64,000 nt of DNA, taken from the NCBI RefSeq assembly GCF_013408535.1, contig NZ_JACBZA010000001.1, positions 4,238,850 through 4,302,849 on the forward strand, given 5' to 3'. The notes beneath the pieces were generated by a model. The model did not search any database. It was given only the letters and a program-made list of their open reading frames with translations, and was not told the origin of the DNA. Made by a program: the position numbers and the translations under genes. Below, piece after piece: positions 24,018-32,295 of the stretch. This DNA comes from Actinopolymorpha cephalotaxi (GTDB lineage: Bacteria > Actinomycetota > Actinomycetes > Propionibacteriales > Actinopolymorphaceae). Position 1 is the first letter of the stretch. Each line of letters begins with the position of its first letter.

Positions 24018-25999
24018 CGAGAGCCTTCCAGTCCGATCCGGACGAGGTTGCGTCCGCGCAGTGCGTACAACGCGGAGCCGTCGGGTGCGGCCGCGATCAT
24101 CGCGCCGCTGTAGCTTTCGGTGTGCAGGTCGTCGACCACCGTCATGGTCGCAAGGGTGGACCGGTCGACCCGGAACACGTGGCGGATGTCGGCTCCGTAG
24201 ATGGTCCGCCCGACCAGCACCAGTGCCGGTGCGCCGGTGGCCACCTGCGCGGTCCGCAGCACCTGCCGACGCCGCGGGTCGTACTCGAACATCAGCCCGG
24301 TGTCGGTCACGCCGTACACCCGGTCTCCGGTGGCCACCAGGTCGACGATCTCCCTGGCGCCGGGCACGGGAACGAGCTCGTACGTGACGGAGCGGGAGGC
24401 CAGGTCGAACGCCGCGAGCTTCGCCTCCGGCGCCCGCGGCGTCGTGCCAAGCCCGTTGCGGATACTGCTGCCCAGGAAGACCGTTCCGTCCTTGATCGCG
24501 ACCGACCGCACCGACTGGTCGGGCACGACGCCGCGGTACACCGACAGGTGCCCGCCGACAGGATCGTAGAGGCCGAGCGCGCCGCCGTACCTGCCGTACT
24601 CCGGTTGGGTTCCGACCGCGAGCAGCCCGTCGCTCGGTGAGTACGTCGCGTCCAGGGGACGGGTCTGGTCGTTGCCGAGGGTCGTCACCCGGACGGGCCC
24701 TGCGCCGGGCGACATCCGGAACAGGTAGGCCAGCGTGTAGACCGACAGCCACACCTGCCCGCGCACAGGCGTCATCGCCTTCGCCTCACCGGGCAGGAAC
24801 ACCCGCTTCGACGTGCCCGTCGCCAGGTCGTGCACCTGGACTCCGGCCTTGCCGCTGACGTAGACGCGGGGCCCGTCGGTGGCGATCGCCATCGCGAGTT
24901 CGGGTGCCGGCGGCATGCCCGCCTGGGTGATGTCGACCCCGTCGTACTCCCCCGTGTCGAGGTCGTAGCTCACCACGTTGCTGGTGAGGATGCCGCGCAG
25001 AACGCGTCCGTCGAGGACGATCCGGCCGAAGTACGCGCCGTCGTAGGGAACCAGCAGCGAGGTGAGCGAGCCGGTGTCCCGGTCGTACTTGTAGAGCGTG
25101 CCGGACGGGCGGGTGCCGAAGTAGACGTCGTTGTTCGCCGCGTCGATGGTGATGGCGGTGATGTAGGAGTCGTTCGGCGCCTGCACGACCTCGTAGTGCG
25201 TGGGGTCGGCGGTGTCGATCAGCAGCATCGTGCCGGTCGCGGACAGTCCGGCCGCGAGGAGGCCGTCCTCCAACGCGAGGGTCGCGACGAACGTACGGTC
25301 GGCGAACTCCGGAGGCAGGATGTCCCTGCCGGCACCGGTCACCCGGTCGATGGCCATCAGATGTGCGTGCGCCCCGACGCCGGCGTAGATCGTGGTGTCG
25401 TCGACGGCGATGCTGCGGACGTACTGTTCGCCCGGCACCGCCGTTCCGTAGTCGCGCTTCGCGCCGGTCGCGGGGTCGTACTCGAAGACCCGGCCGCGCG
25501 GGTACGTCCCGCCGTAGACCTTGCCGTCCGGTGAGGTGTCCAGCGCCCAGATGAAGTCGTCCGGCCGGACGTCGGCGACCTTCGTGACCGACGTGCCGGT
25601 CGTGTCCACGCGGTAGAGGTCGCCAGGTGCGTACGTGCCGACGTAGAGGTCGGCGCCCACGGCGGTCGTCGCCCACGCGCCCTGCCCGGTTGGCAACGTG
25701 TACCGCTGGGTGACCCGCTTCTGTGCCGGGTCGTACGCGCCGACGACGGTCGGGCTGACCCCGCCGGTGTTGACGTAGATGCGGTCGCCGATCGGCTCGG
25801 ATCCGTTGAGGACGGTGACCTCGGACGCCGGGCCGAGGTCGGTGATCGTCGGCGCGACCTGAGGCGCTGCTGCCGACGCGTGCGCGGGCCTCGCGCCGGC
25901 CGGAAGCGCTGCCGCGACCGCGCCGACACCGGCTGCCCCGGCCGCACCGAGCAGTCGTCGCCTGGAGATGCCCTCGGGTGCGCGTTCGGGCGTCGTCAT
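24014..25999 (-). CDS. Tat-exported beta-propeller protein (upstream paralogue)
   Basis: A 661-residue paralogue of the gene after it, with the same Tat signal (S-R-R-R-L-L-G), a cleavage site near A-H-A and a propeller-only mature chain. Blades show Y-V-G-T-Y-A-P-G-D-L-Y, V-Y-G-G-T-Y-P-R-G and V-Y-F-G-T-R-P-S-G-T-L-Y-K-Y. The C-terminus reads A-L-R-G-R-N-L-V-R-I-G-L-E-G. Its start overlaps a stop codon belonging to the last codons of a third, lost paralogue. The pair is probably co-transcribed. No enzyme function can be assigned; extracellular location is well supported. Confidence 0.8.
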   Translation of the reverse strand: MTTPERAPEGISRRRLLGAAGAAGVGAVAAALPAGARPAHASAAAPQVAPTITDLGPASEVTVLNGSEPIGDRIYVNTGGVSPTVVGAYDPAQKRVTQRYTLPTGQGAWATTAVGADLYVGTYAPGDLYRVDTTGTSVTKVADVRPDDFIWALDTSPDGKVYGGTYPRGRVFEYDPATGAKRDYGTAVPGEQYVRSIAVDDTTIYAGVGAHAHLMAIDRVTGAGRDILPPEFADRTFVATLALEDGLLAAGLSATGTMLLIDTADPTHYEVVQAPNDSYITAITIDAANNDVYFGTRPSGTLYKYDRDTGSLTSLLVPYDGAYFGRIVLDGRVLRGILTSNVVSYDLDTGEYDGVDITQAGMPPAPELAMAIATDGPRVYVSGKAGVQVHDLATGTSKRVFLPGEAKAMTPVRGQVWLSVYTLAYLFRMSPGAGPVRVTTLGNDQTRPLDATYSPSDGLLAVGTQPEYGRYGGALGLYDPVGGHLSVYRGVVPDQSVRSVAIKDGTVFLGSSIRNGLGTTPRAPEAKLAAFDLASRSVTYELVPVPGAREIVDLVATGDRVYGVTDTGLMFEYDPRRRQVLRTAQVATGAPALVLVGRTIYGADIRHVFRVDRSTLATMTVVDDLHTESYSGAMIAAAPDGSALYALRGRNLVRIGLEGSR

Positions 26000-26052
26000 C
26001 GGTTGCCCTCCAGTCCGATCCGAACGAGGTGGCGTCCGCGCAGTGCGTACGA
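25996..26052 (-). pseudogene. Remnant: last codons of a third beta-propeller paralogue
   Basis: Directly before the start of the upstream propeller gene, the minus strand encodes Y-A-L-R-G-R-H-L-V-R-I-G-L-E-G-N-R-stop, with the stop overlapping the next ATG as ATGA. This matches the end of the intact upstream paralogue almost exactly at DNA level, and the similarity stops abruptly near 26052. It is best read as the residue of a tandem array whose first copy was deleted. The codons have no start of their own. Confidence 0.75.
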
Positions 26053-26166
26053 CGGGAAACCAGTCAAAGTTTTCGGTCCGGACTGTAATTGTGAATCGGC
26101 ACCCACGACAGCCCTCGGCCGATCCACGTCCACGTTCGGCCGTTTCACTGTCCGGCCGACAGACCG

Positions 26167-27108
26167 TCAGCTCAGGAAGCCGAACGCCTGCACGAGGTTC
26201 GCCTCGGCGATCATCCGCGTGCCCTCGTGGTCGGGGAAGTCGGTGTCGAGCATGAGCAGCGGCTTCGCGACGAGCGACAGGTGCATAGCAAGCCGATAGA
26301 GCGCGAGCCGCTGCCTGTCCAGGTCCTCCCGGCGAAGGGCCGCGTAGTGCTTACCGAAGCGGATCCGCAGGAAGGCGTGCTCCCATTCGACGTCGAAGAA
26401 CATCAGGCCCTCGATGTCGATGAGGACCGGGGCACCGTCGGAGTCGACCAGGACGTGATCCGGTCCCAGCTCACCGTGGATGAGGCCGTACGCGGTACGA
26501 GAGCCGACAGCACTCGCCAGCAGCCGCAGGACGTCGGCGAACTCGTCGTGCGCCTTCGCCACGCGCCGGTCACGGGACGCGGCGCCGGCGAGATCGGCGA
26601 GCGCGTTGTCGAGGACGACCTGCTCACACGAGGAACCGATCGGTCGATCGCCGGCGTCGACCAAGGCGACCTTGCCGTACGCCGGTCCGAGGTCGGCGTG
26701 CATCCGGCCGAGCGCGGCATTCAGCCGGTCCATGACCGCGCTCGCCGCCGCCGGATCGCTTGCCAGCAGGGTTTCCAGGTTCGGCCCCTGGAGATCCTCG
26801 ACGACCGCGACGTCCGCCGGGAAGTGCGCCCGGCTTCGGTCCGCGAGGTAGACCTGCGGGCTGCGCACCCCCACCGCGTCCAGGTGGGCGCGCGCGGCCT
26901 CGAACAACTCGAAGCCGGAGGCGTGCGAGTCCGGGTCCCAGCTGTAGACAATCGCCGTGCTGTCGTCGTCGAACGCGAGGCGGTACACGCCCTTCTTGGT
27001 GCCACCGGCCAGGGGTTCGGTGGCGACCAACCGGCGGCCGTGGCCGAACGCCGCGCGGGCGAGCGCTGCCAGGTGTTCGGGGTCGGCGAACCTGCGTTCT
27101 GCGGTCAC
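26167..27108 (-). CDS. APH-fold phosphotransferase-like protein
   Basis: A 313-residue protein of the aminoglycoside-phosphotransferase superfamily. The N-lobe has L-A-G-G-T-K-K-G-V-Y and a later V-V-E-D-L-Q-G hinge. The catalytic loop is H-G-E-L-G-P-D-H-V, with Glu in place of the usual Asp of H-G-D and His in place of the Asn; the metal site is I-D-I-E-G. Those changes raise the possibility of altered or weak catalysis. GTG 27108 is favoured by an AGGAT site. GTG 27171 would overlap the upstream stop (GTGA) and add 21 residues without family similarity. It is downstream of the methyltransferase-like gene, perhaps in one operon. Confidence 0.72.
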   Translation of the reverse strand: MTAERRFADPEHLAALARAAFGHGRRLVATEPLAGGTKKGVYRLAFDDDSTAIVYSWDPDSHASGFELFEAARAHLDAVGVRSPQVYLADRSRAHFPADVAVVEDLQGPNLETLLASDPAAASAVMDRLNAALGRMHADLGPAYGKVALVDAGDRPIGSSCEQVVLDNALADLAGAASRDRRVAKAHDEFADVLRLLASAVGSRTAYGLIHGELGPDHVLVDSDGAPVLIDIEGLMFFDVEWEHAFLRIRFGKHYAALRREDLDRQRLALYRLAMHLSLVAKPLLMLDTDFPDHEGTRMIAEANLVQAFGFLS

Positions 27109-27167
27109 CAGCCGATCCTGGCCGCCGGAAGGACAGTCGCACAAGACAATTCGGGCATACGCGAAAC

Positions 27168-27659
27168 TCACAGGTCAGGCACAGGCGGTTCGAGGACGAG
27201 GCCGAGGTTCTTCGGGCCGCGGAAGTCCAGGCGTACGGACTCGCACACGCCACCCAGCCCGCGGTGGTGCCCGGCGACGGCGGCCAGCAGTTCGGCCTGG
27301 CCCAACTTGTGGGAGCGATCCCAGAAGTTGCAGCACGGCACCACCAGGACAGGACGGGTGACGGCCGAGTCGACCACCTCCCGCAGCGCCTCGTCCGGAT
27401 GCAGCCCGACCACGACGTCGTAGAAGTCGGCCATCCCCGCGGAGTACTCCTCCGCCCGGCCGGGCACGCCCTTCAGCGTCCAGCCGCGCGGGTCCACCAC
27501 CTCGCACTCCATGCCGAACCGCTTGCGCAGCAGCCGCGCCAGCATCCCCTGGCCACCGGCCACGTCCGCGACGTACTTCGCGGTCGGGAACCGCTCACCG
27601 ACGTACGCGGCGACCACCTCGAAGCGGGCCGGGTCACCGTGGAACCGATGCCGGCTCAT
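27168..27659 (-). CDS. Small methyltransferase-like protein
   Basis: A 163-residue protein resembling a truncated class I SAM-dependent methyltransferase: V-A-D-V-A-G-G-Q-G-M-L-A fits motif I, V-V-D-P-R-G matches the acidic end of strand 2, and Y-D-V-V-V-G-L-H-P-D fits motif IV. The protein is shorter than most methyltransferases, and a C-C-N-F-W-D-R-S-H-K segment is distinctive. ATG 27659 follows a purine-rich GGAAGGGGG stretch. Substrate unknown. It is divergent from the AlkB-like gene and upstream of the APH-like gene, so an RNA- or nucleotide-modification role is possible but unproven. Confidence 0.65.
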   Translation of the reverse strand: MSRHRFHGDPARFEVVAAYVGERFPTAKYVADVAGGQGMLARLLRKRFGMECEVVDPRGWTLKGVPGRAEEYSAGMADFYDVVVGLHPDEALREVVDSAVTRPVLVVPCCNFWDRSHKLGQAELLAAVAGHHRGLGGVCESVRLDFRGPKNLGLVLEPPVPDL

Positions 27660-27798
27660 CCCCCGCCCCCTTCCATGAACTCGCTGTCACGTGACCGCCA
27701 TTGAACCGTCGACCGCGACGGCGCGACAATTCCCTGGTGCAGTTCAGCGCGGACGTTCGTGATCGGGTGTGCGGCGAACGCCTGTTCGAAGCATCGGG

Positions 27799-27804
27799 TA
27801 GGGT
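27799..27804 (+). promoter_or_regulatory. -10 box of a probable leaderless transcript (AlkB-like gene)
   Basis: TAGGGT ends 7 bases before GTG 27812. No Shine-Dalgarno is seen before that GTG. Confidence 0.5.
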
Positions 27805-27811
27805 CGGGGCT

Positions 27812-28441
27812 GTGACTTCGGCGTTCCAGGGCTCCCTGCTGGACTTCGCCGACGAGCCGGGCCTGGCCGAGCTCGCCGGCGCCGTCCGCCGGGTGCCGCT
27901 CAGTTACGGAGCCTGGATCGACCTGCGGCCCGGTTGGGTGCGCGGTTCGGACGAGCTGTTCGAGCGGCTTTCGCAGATCGTCCCGTGGTACGCCGAGAAG
28001 CGGCAGATGTACGACCGGGTGGTCGACGTCCCGCGGCTGCTGTGCTTCTACGACGAGGACGTTCCCCTTCCCGACCCGCTGCTCGATCAGGCGAAAGCCG
28101 CCCTTGACAGCTACTACGCCGAGGAGCTGGGCGAGCCGTTCCGTACCGCCGGCCTGTGTCTCTACCGCGACGGCAGTGACAGCGTCGCCTGGCACGGTGA
28201 CCGGATCGGCCGCGGCAGCACCGACGACACCATGGTGGCGATCCTCTCCCTCGGCGCCCCGCGCTCCCTGCTGCTGCGGCCGCGCGACGGCGGGGAGACG
28301 ATCCGCCATCCGCTCGGCCACGGCGACCTGATCGTGATGGGTGGCTCCTGCCAGCGCACCTGGGAGCACTGCGTACCCAAGAGCAAGGGAGCGGTCGGGC
28401 CGCGGATCAGCATCCAGTTCCGCCCACGCGGCGTGCGCTGA
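27812..28441 (+). CDS. AlkB-like 2-oxoglutarate/Fe(II)-dependent dioxygenase
   Basis: A 209-residue protein of the AlkB family, which oxidatively removes alkyl lesions from DNA or RNA bases. The iron ligands are His128 and Asp130 in W-H-G-D-R and His186 in W-E-H. The 2-oxoglutarate-binding R-I-S-I-Q-F-R closes the domain, as in AlkB. Y-R-D-G-S-D-S-V-A-W-H-G-D is the family's central block. GTG 27812 is chosen because TAGGGT lies 7 bases upstream; a longer reading from 27701 has no similarity in its extra 37 residues. Substrate preference cannot be told from sequence. Confidence 0.85.
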   Translation: MTSAFQGSLLDFADEPGLAELAGAVRRVPLSYGAWIDLRPGWVRGSDELFERLSQIVPWYAEKRQMYDRVVDVPRLLCFYDEDVPLPDPLLDQAKAALDSYYAEELGEPFRTAGLCLYRDGSDSVAWHGDRIGRGSTDDTMVAILSLGAPRSLLLRPRDGGETIRHPLGHGDLIVMGGSCQRTWEHCVPKSKGAVGPRISIQFRPRGVR

Positions 28442-28538
28442 GCCCGGACGAGCCGACCCGACCGGTGGGCGAGACGGCGCAGACCATGGCCGGACAGCTC
28501 GCCGCCCGACCGTCCGATGCCGTGGTTGGCTGGCGTCC

Positions 28539-29339
28539 ATGCACATCGATCTCAGCGGACGGGTAGCCATCGTCACCGGGGCCGGGCGTGGAATCGGCCG
28601 TGAACTCGTGCGCCGGCTGGCCGCCGAAGGGGTCACCACGGTGGCGCTGGACGTCCACCCCGACGACCTGGACTCCCTCGGCGCCGAACTCGACGCCGAG
28701 AGCAGCGTGCCCGCGAGCCAGTTCGTCTGCGACGTCACCGACTCGGCCCGCATCCAGGAGGTCGTCGAGGAGACCGTACGCCGGCACGGCCGCATCGACA
28801 TCCTGGTCAACAACGCCGGCATCGTCGCGGGCGGGCCCGTCGACGTCCTGTCGGAGGAGAGCTGGCGCCGCTGCCAGGACGTCAACCTGACCGGGACGTT
28901 CCTGATGTGCAAGGCCGTGGTGCCGGTGATGAAGGAGCAGCGGTCCGGGCGCATCATCAACGTCTCGTCGTTCGCCGCGATCGTGCCCACCGCGGGCGGT
29001 TCGGCGTACGCCTCGGCGAAGGCGGCGGTCGCGCACTTCACCCGCGCCCTCGCCGGCGAGCTCGGCCCCTGGAACATCACCGCGAACGCCTACGCCCCGG
29101 GCATGGTGCCCACGCAGATGAACCACTTCGCCGAACGCTCACCGGACGAACAGGACCGGCTGCTGGACCTGCTGACGATCCGCCGCTGGGGTACGCCGGA
29201 CGACATCGCCAACCTGGTCTGCTTCCTCGCCTCCGACCAGGCGGGGTACGTCACCGGCACGCTGATCGACGTCAGCGGCGGCAAGCTCGCCACCCAGATC
29301 CCTCGCGCCGCCTACGACCGCGCGGCCCGCGCAACCTGA
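28539..29339 (+). CDS. Short-chain dehydrogenase/reductase
   Basis: A 266-residue classical SDR. T-G-A-G-R-G-I-G binds the nucleotide, N-N-A-G is present, and the catalytic set is Ser in N-V-S-S-F, Tyr in A-Y-A-S-A-K and the following Lys. D-V-H-P-D-D at the end of strand 2 favours NAD(H) over NADP(H). G-W-G-T-P-D-D-I-A is the typical C-terminal block. It oxidises or reduces an alcohol/ketone; substrate unknown. It stands alone between the AlkB-like gene and a convergent esterase. Confidence 0.87.
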   Translation: MHIDLSGRVAIVTGAGRGIGRELVRRLAAEGVTTVALDVHPDDLDSLGAELDAESSVPASQFVCDVTDSARIQEVVEETVRRHGRIDILVNNAGIVAGGPVDVLSEESWRRCQDVNLTGTFLMCKAVVPVMKEQRSGRIINVSSFAAIVPTAGGSAYASAKAAVAHFTRALAGELGPWNITANAYAPGMVPTQMNHFAERSPDEQDRLLDLLTIRRWGTPDDIANLVCFLASDQAGYVTGTLIDVSGGKLATQIPRAAYDRAARAT

Positions 29340-29359
29340 GGGCCTGAGCTGTCCCCCGG

Positions 29360-30325
29360 TCAGGCCTTCAGGTGTTCCCGCAGCCACGTCGCCGCCTGCG
29401 TCACCGCGGCCCGGGCGGCTCCGGTGTCGCGCAGCGCGTCCAGCATCACGAAGTCGTGGATCACCCCGGCGTACCGCACCGCGGTCGTGGACACCCCCGC
29501 CTGGCGCAACCTGACCGCGAACGCCTCGCCCTCGTCGCGGAGCACGTCGGCCTCCGCGGTGATCACCAGCGCCGGCGGCAGGTCGCGAAGGTCGTCCGGG
29601 CCGGCGCGCAGCGGGGACACCGTGGCCAGCGCGCGCTCGCCCTCGTCGGTGGTGTACTGGTCCCAGAACCACCGCATCGCGTCCCGGCGCAGGAAGTAGC
29701 CCTCGGCGAACTCCTCGTAGGAGGAGGTGCCGAACGCCGCGTCGGTCACGGGGTAGAACTCCACCTGTGCGGCGAACCGCACGTCCCCGCGCTCTTTCGC
29801 CAACAGGGTAAGGGCGATCGCCAGGTTTCCACCCACGGAGTCGCCGGCAACCGCGATGTGGGAGGAGTCCAGTCCCTGCAGGGCGCCCTGCGCGCAGACC
29901 CACTGCGCCGCCGCGTAGCACTGCTCCAGCGCGACCGGGTAGCGCACTTCCGGTGACCTGTCGTACTCCGGGAACACCACCGCGGCGTGCGCCTGGGTGG
30001 CGAGCTCGCGGACCAGCCGGTCGTGGGTGTGCGCGTTGCCGAACACCCAGCCGGCACCGTGCACGTAGACGATCACCGGCAGCAGGCCACGCGCCCGCGG
30101 TGGGCGGACGACCCGCACCCGCACGGACCCGGTCGGCCCGCCGGGTGCGGTCACCCACTGCTCGTCCACCTCGGGCGCTTCGACGCCGTCACCGGACTGC
30201 ACCTCGTCCACCGCTGCCCGGCCATCCTCGGGCGGCAGCTCGTAGAGGTAGGGCGGCGCGTCGGTCGCCTCGGCGAACGCCTGCGCTGCCGGGTCGAGTG
30301 CGATACCTCGCGGGTTCGCCGTCAT
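29360..30325 (-). CDS. HSL-family alpha/beta hydrolase (esterase)
   Basis: A 321-residue esterase of the hormone-sensitive-lipase group. The oxyanion motif is H-G-A-G-W-V-F-G, where HGGG is usual, so one Gly is replaced by Ala. The nucleophile elbow is G-D-S-V-G-G-N. An Asp in the D-V-L-R-D-E region and a His in V-I-H-D-F complete the triad. It hydrolyses short acyl or aryl esters. ATG 30325 has AGGAG seven bases upstream. It lies 84 bases after a sugar permease gene on the same strand, so it may be the last gene of that importer operon and could deacylate imported substrates. Confidence 0.85.
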   Translation of the reverse strand: MTANPRGIALDPAAQAFAEATDAPPYLYELPPEDGRAAVDEVQSGDGVEAPEVDEQWVTAPGGPTGSVRVRVVRPPRARGLLPVIVYVHGAGWVFGNAHTHDRLVRELATQAHAAVVFPEYDRSPEVRYPVALEQCYAAAQWVCAQGALQGLDSSHIAVAGDSVGGNLAIALTLLAKERGDVRFAAQVEFYPVTDAAFGTSSYEEFAEGYFLRRDAMRWFWDQYTTDEGERALATVSPLRAGPDDLRDLPPALVITAEADVLRDEGEAFAVRLRQAGVSTTAVRYAGVIHDFVMLDALRDTGAARAAVTQAATWLREHLKA

Positions 30326-30409
30326 GGGCTGCTCCTGGGGACGAAGCGGACGACTCCGAACGTACGACTCACAACGTACGACGAGATCGCACGCTTCGCG
30401 CCGGAATGC

Positions 30410-31309
30410 CTACTTCAGGGCGCCCCTCGTCAGCCCGGCGACGAACTGCTTCTGGAAGAAGATGAACACCAGGATCACCGGCAGGGACGCCAGTAGCGCG
30501 CCGGACAGCAACATCCCGTAGCGGAAGTCGTACGGCCCGATCAGCGAGGAGATGCCGAGGTTCATGACGAACATCTTCGGGTCGGTGGTGATGATGAGCG
30601 GCCAGAAGTAGTCGTTCCAGAGTCCGAGGAACGTCAGGATGCCGAGCACCGCCAGGCCGGGCCGCACCAGCGGCACGACCACCCGCCACCAGATGCCGAA
30701 CTCGGTCGCGCCGTCCACCCGGGCCGCGTCCAGCAGCTCGTTCGGGATCGACAGGGTGTACTGCCGCATCAGGATGATCCCGAACGCCGTCACCGCCCGC
30801 GGGATGATCAGGCCCTGGTAGGTGTTGAACCAGTCCAGCGTCCGCATGATCTGGAACTGCGGGACCAGCAGCACCTGGCTGGGCAGCAGGATGGTGGCCA
30901 GCATCAGGAACAGCAGTGGGGTCTTGAACCTGAAGTCGTGCTTGGCGAACGCGAACCCCGCGAGCGAGGCGAGCATCACCGCGAGGAACGTGCCCACCAC
31001 CGCCACGATCGCGGTGTTCAGCATCCACCGCGCCACCGGGAAGCCCTGGAACAGCTGCGCCAGGTTGGTGAACGTCCACGTCCGCGGCCACAGGGTGAGC
31101 GGGACGCCGAAGATCTCCGCGTTGCTCTTGAACGCGCTGAAGGCCATGTAGAGGTAGGGCAACACCTCGACCAGGACGCCGATGAGCAACAGCACGTTGA
31201 CGACGACGAACGACACCATCGGCCAGCGCCGCTTCGTCCCCGCCATGGGCGCGGTGTCGGCCTGTGAGCGCGCGGATACCTTGGTATAGGCCTTGTGAAT
31301 GACTGCCAC
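30410..31309 (-). CDS. Sugar ABC transporter permease (MalG-like), second importer
   Basis: A 299-residue permease with six TM helices. Its EAA loop D-A-A-R-V-D-G-A-T-E leads to V-V-P-L-V-R-P-G, and G-L-W-N-D-Y-F-W-P-L follows, as in carbohydrate-uptake family 1. The GTG start at 31309 uses an AGGTGA site that overlaps the stop region of the preceding permease, so the two are coupled. With the gene before it, it forms the channel of the second importer in this window. Confidence 0.87.
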   Translation of the reverse strand: MAVIHKAYTKVSARSQADTAPMAGTKRRWPMVSFVVVNVLLLIGVLVEVLPYLYMAFSAFKSNAEIFGVPLTLWPRTWTFTNLAQLFQGFPVARWMLNTAIVAVVGTFLAVMLASLAGFAFAKHDFRFKTPLLFLMLATILLPSQVLLVPQFQIMRTLDWFNTYQGLIIPRAVTAFGIILMRQYTLSIPNELLDAARVDGATEFGIWWRVVVPLVRPGLAVLGILTFLGLWNDYFWPLIITTDPKMFVMNLGISSLIGPYDFRYGMLLSGALLASLPVILVFIFFQKQFVAGLTRGALK

Positions 31310-31319
31310 TTACTTCACC

Positions 31320-32258
31320 TCACTCGCCGGGCGCGGACCTACCGCGGAAGACCTTGATGTTGACCAACGACACGATCAGCAGGAAGAACGTCATCACGTA
31401 GGCGATCGCGCTCGCGTAGCCGACGTTGAAGAACTGGAAGCCCTGGTTGTAGATGTAGAGCGTCACCGTGAGCGAGGCGTCGGAGGGCCCGCCGTTGGTG
31501 AGCAGGAACGGCAGCGCGAACAGGTTGTACGAACCGATGATCGCCTGCAGGACGACGAACAACGCGATCGGCCGCAGCAGCGGCATGGTGATGTGGCGGA
31601 ACGCCTGCCAGCTGCTGGCCCCGTCGATCGCGGCCGCCTCGTAGAAGTCCTCGTCGATGCCGTTCAGGCCGGCCATCCAGTACAGCGCGTTGATGCCGGT
31701 CCACGTCCACACGCCGATCAGCACGATCGCGAACATCACCAGCTTCGGATCGGTCAGCCAGGCGAACGGGCCGACCCCGAACCAGCCGAGTGCGGCGTTG
31801 AGCAGGCCGAACTGCTCGTCCAGGATGCGCGCGGCGATGACGGTGATGACCACTTCCGACGTCAGCACCGGGAAGAAGAACGCCGTTCGGTAGAAGGTCT
31901 TCCACTTCACCGACTTGGAGTTGATGGCGAGCGCGATCAGCAGCGACAGGCCGCCGATCAGCACGACGCTGCCGAGTGCGTAGATCGTGGTGTTGCGCAG
32001 CGCCATCAGGAACCGCGGGTCCGACATCAGGTGGATGTAGTTGCCCAGGCCCACGAACGTGCGGTTCTCGAACCCGAAGCCCTTGGTGAAGCTCAGGATG
32101 AACGAGTAGATGATCGGATACAGGCCGAACACCAGGAACAGCAGGAAGAACGGTGCGATGAACAGGTAGGGCGACACCTTCCGCTGCCGTTGCCACCACC
32201 AGGTTCGCGCCGGTTCCAGCGGCGCGGACAGGCGCGCGCCCAACGTCGACGTCGCCAT
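31320..32258 (-). CDS. Sugar ABC transporter permease (MalF-like), second importer
   Basis: A 312-residue permease with about six TM helices and an EAA loop E-A-A-A-I-D-G-A-S ending T-M-P-L-L-R-P. A-L-Y-W-M-A-G-L-N-G-I lies just before it, as in oligosaccharide permeases. ATG 32258 has AAGGAGAGG upstream. It is second in the operon, 37 bases after the lipoprotein stop. Confidence 0.87.
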   Translation of the reverse strand: MATSTLGARLSAPLEPARTWWWQRQRKVSPYLFIAPFFLLFLVFGLYPIIYSFILSFTKGFGFENRTFVGLGNYIHLMSDPRFLMALRNTTIYALGSVVLIGGLSLLIALAINSKSVKWKTFYRTAFFFPVLTSEVVITVIAARILDEQFGLLNAALGWFGVGPFAWLTDPKLVMFAIVLIGVWTWTGINALYWMAGLNGIDEDFYEAAAIDGASSWQAFRHITMPLLRPIALFVVLQAIIGSYNLFALPFLLTNGGPSDASLTVTLYIYNQGFQFFNVGYASAIAYVMTFFLLIVSLVNIKVFRGRSAPGE

Positions 32259-32295
32259 CAGGCAACCTCTCCTTCTCTCACGGCATCCACGACCC

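Noticed and set aside
27109-27171. GTG 27171 as start of the APH-like gene, coupled by GTGA to the methyltransferase-like gene
   Set aside because: There is no ribosome site for it and the added residues are not family-like; GTG 27108 with AGGAT is better, though coupling cannot be excluded.
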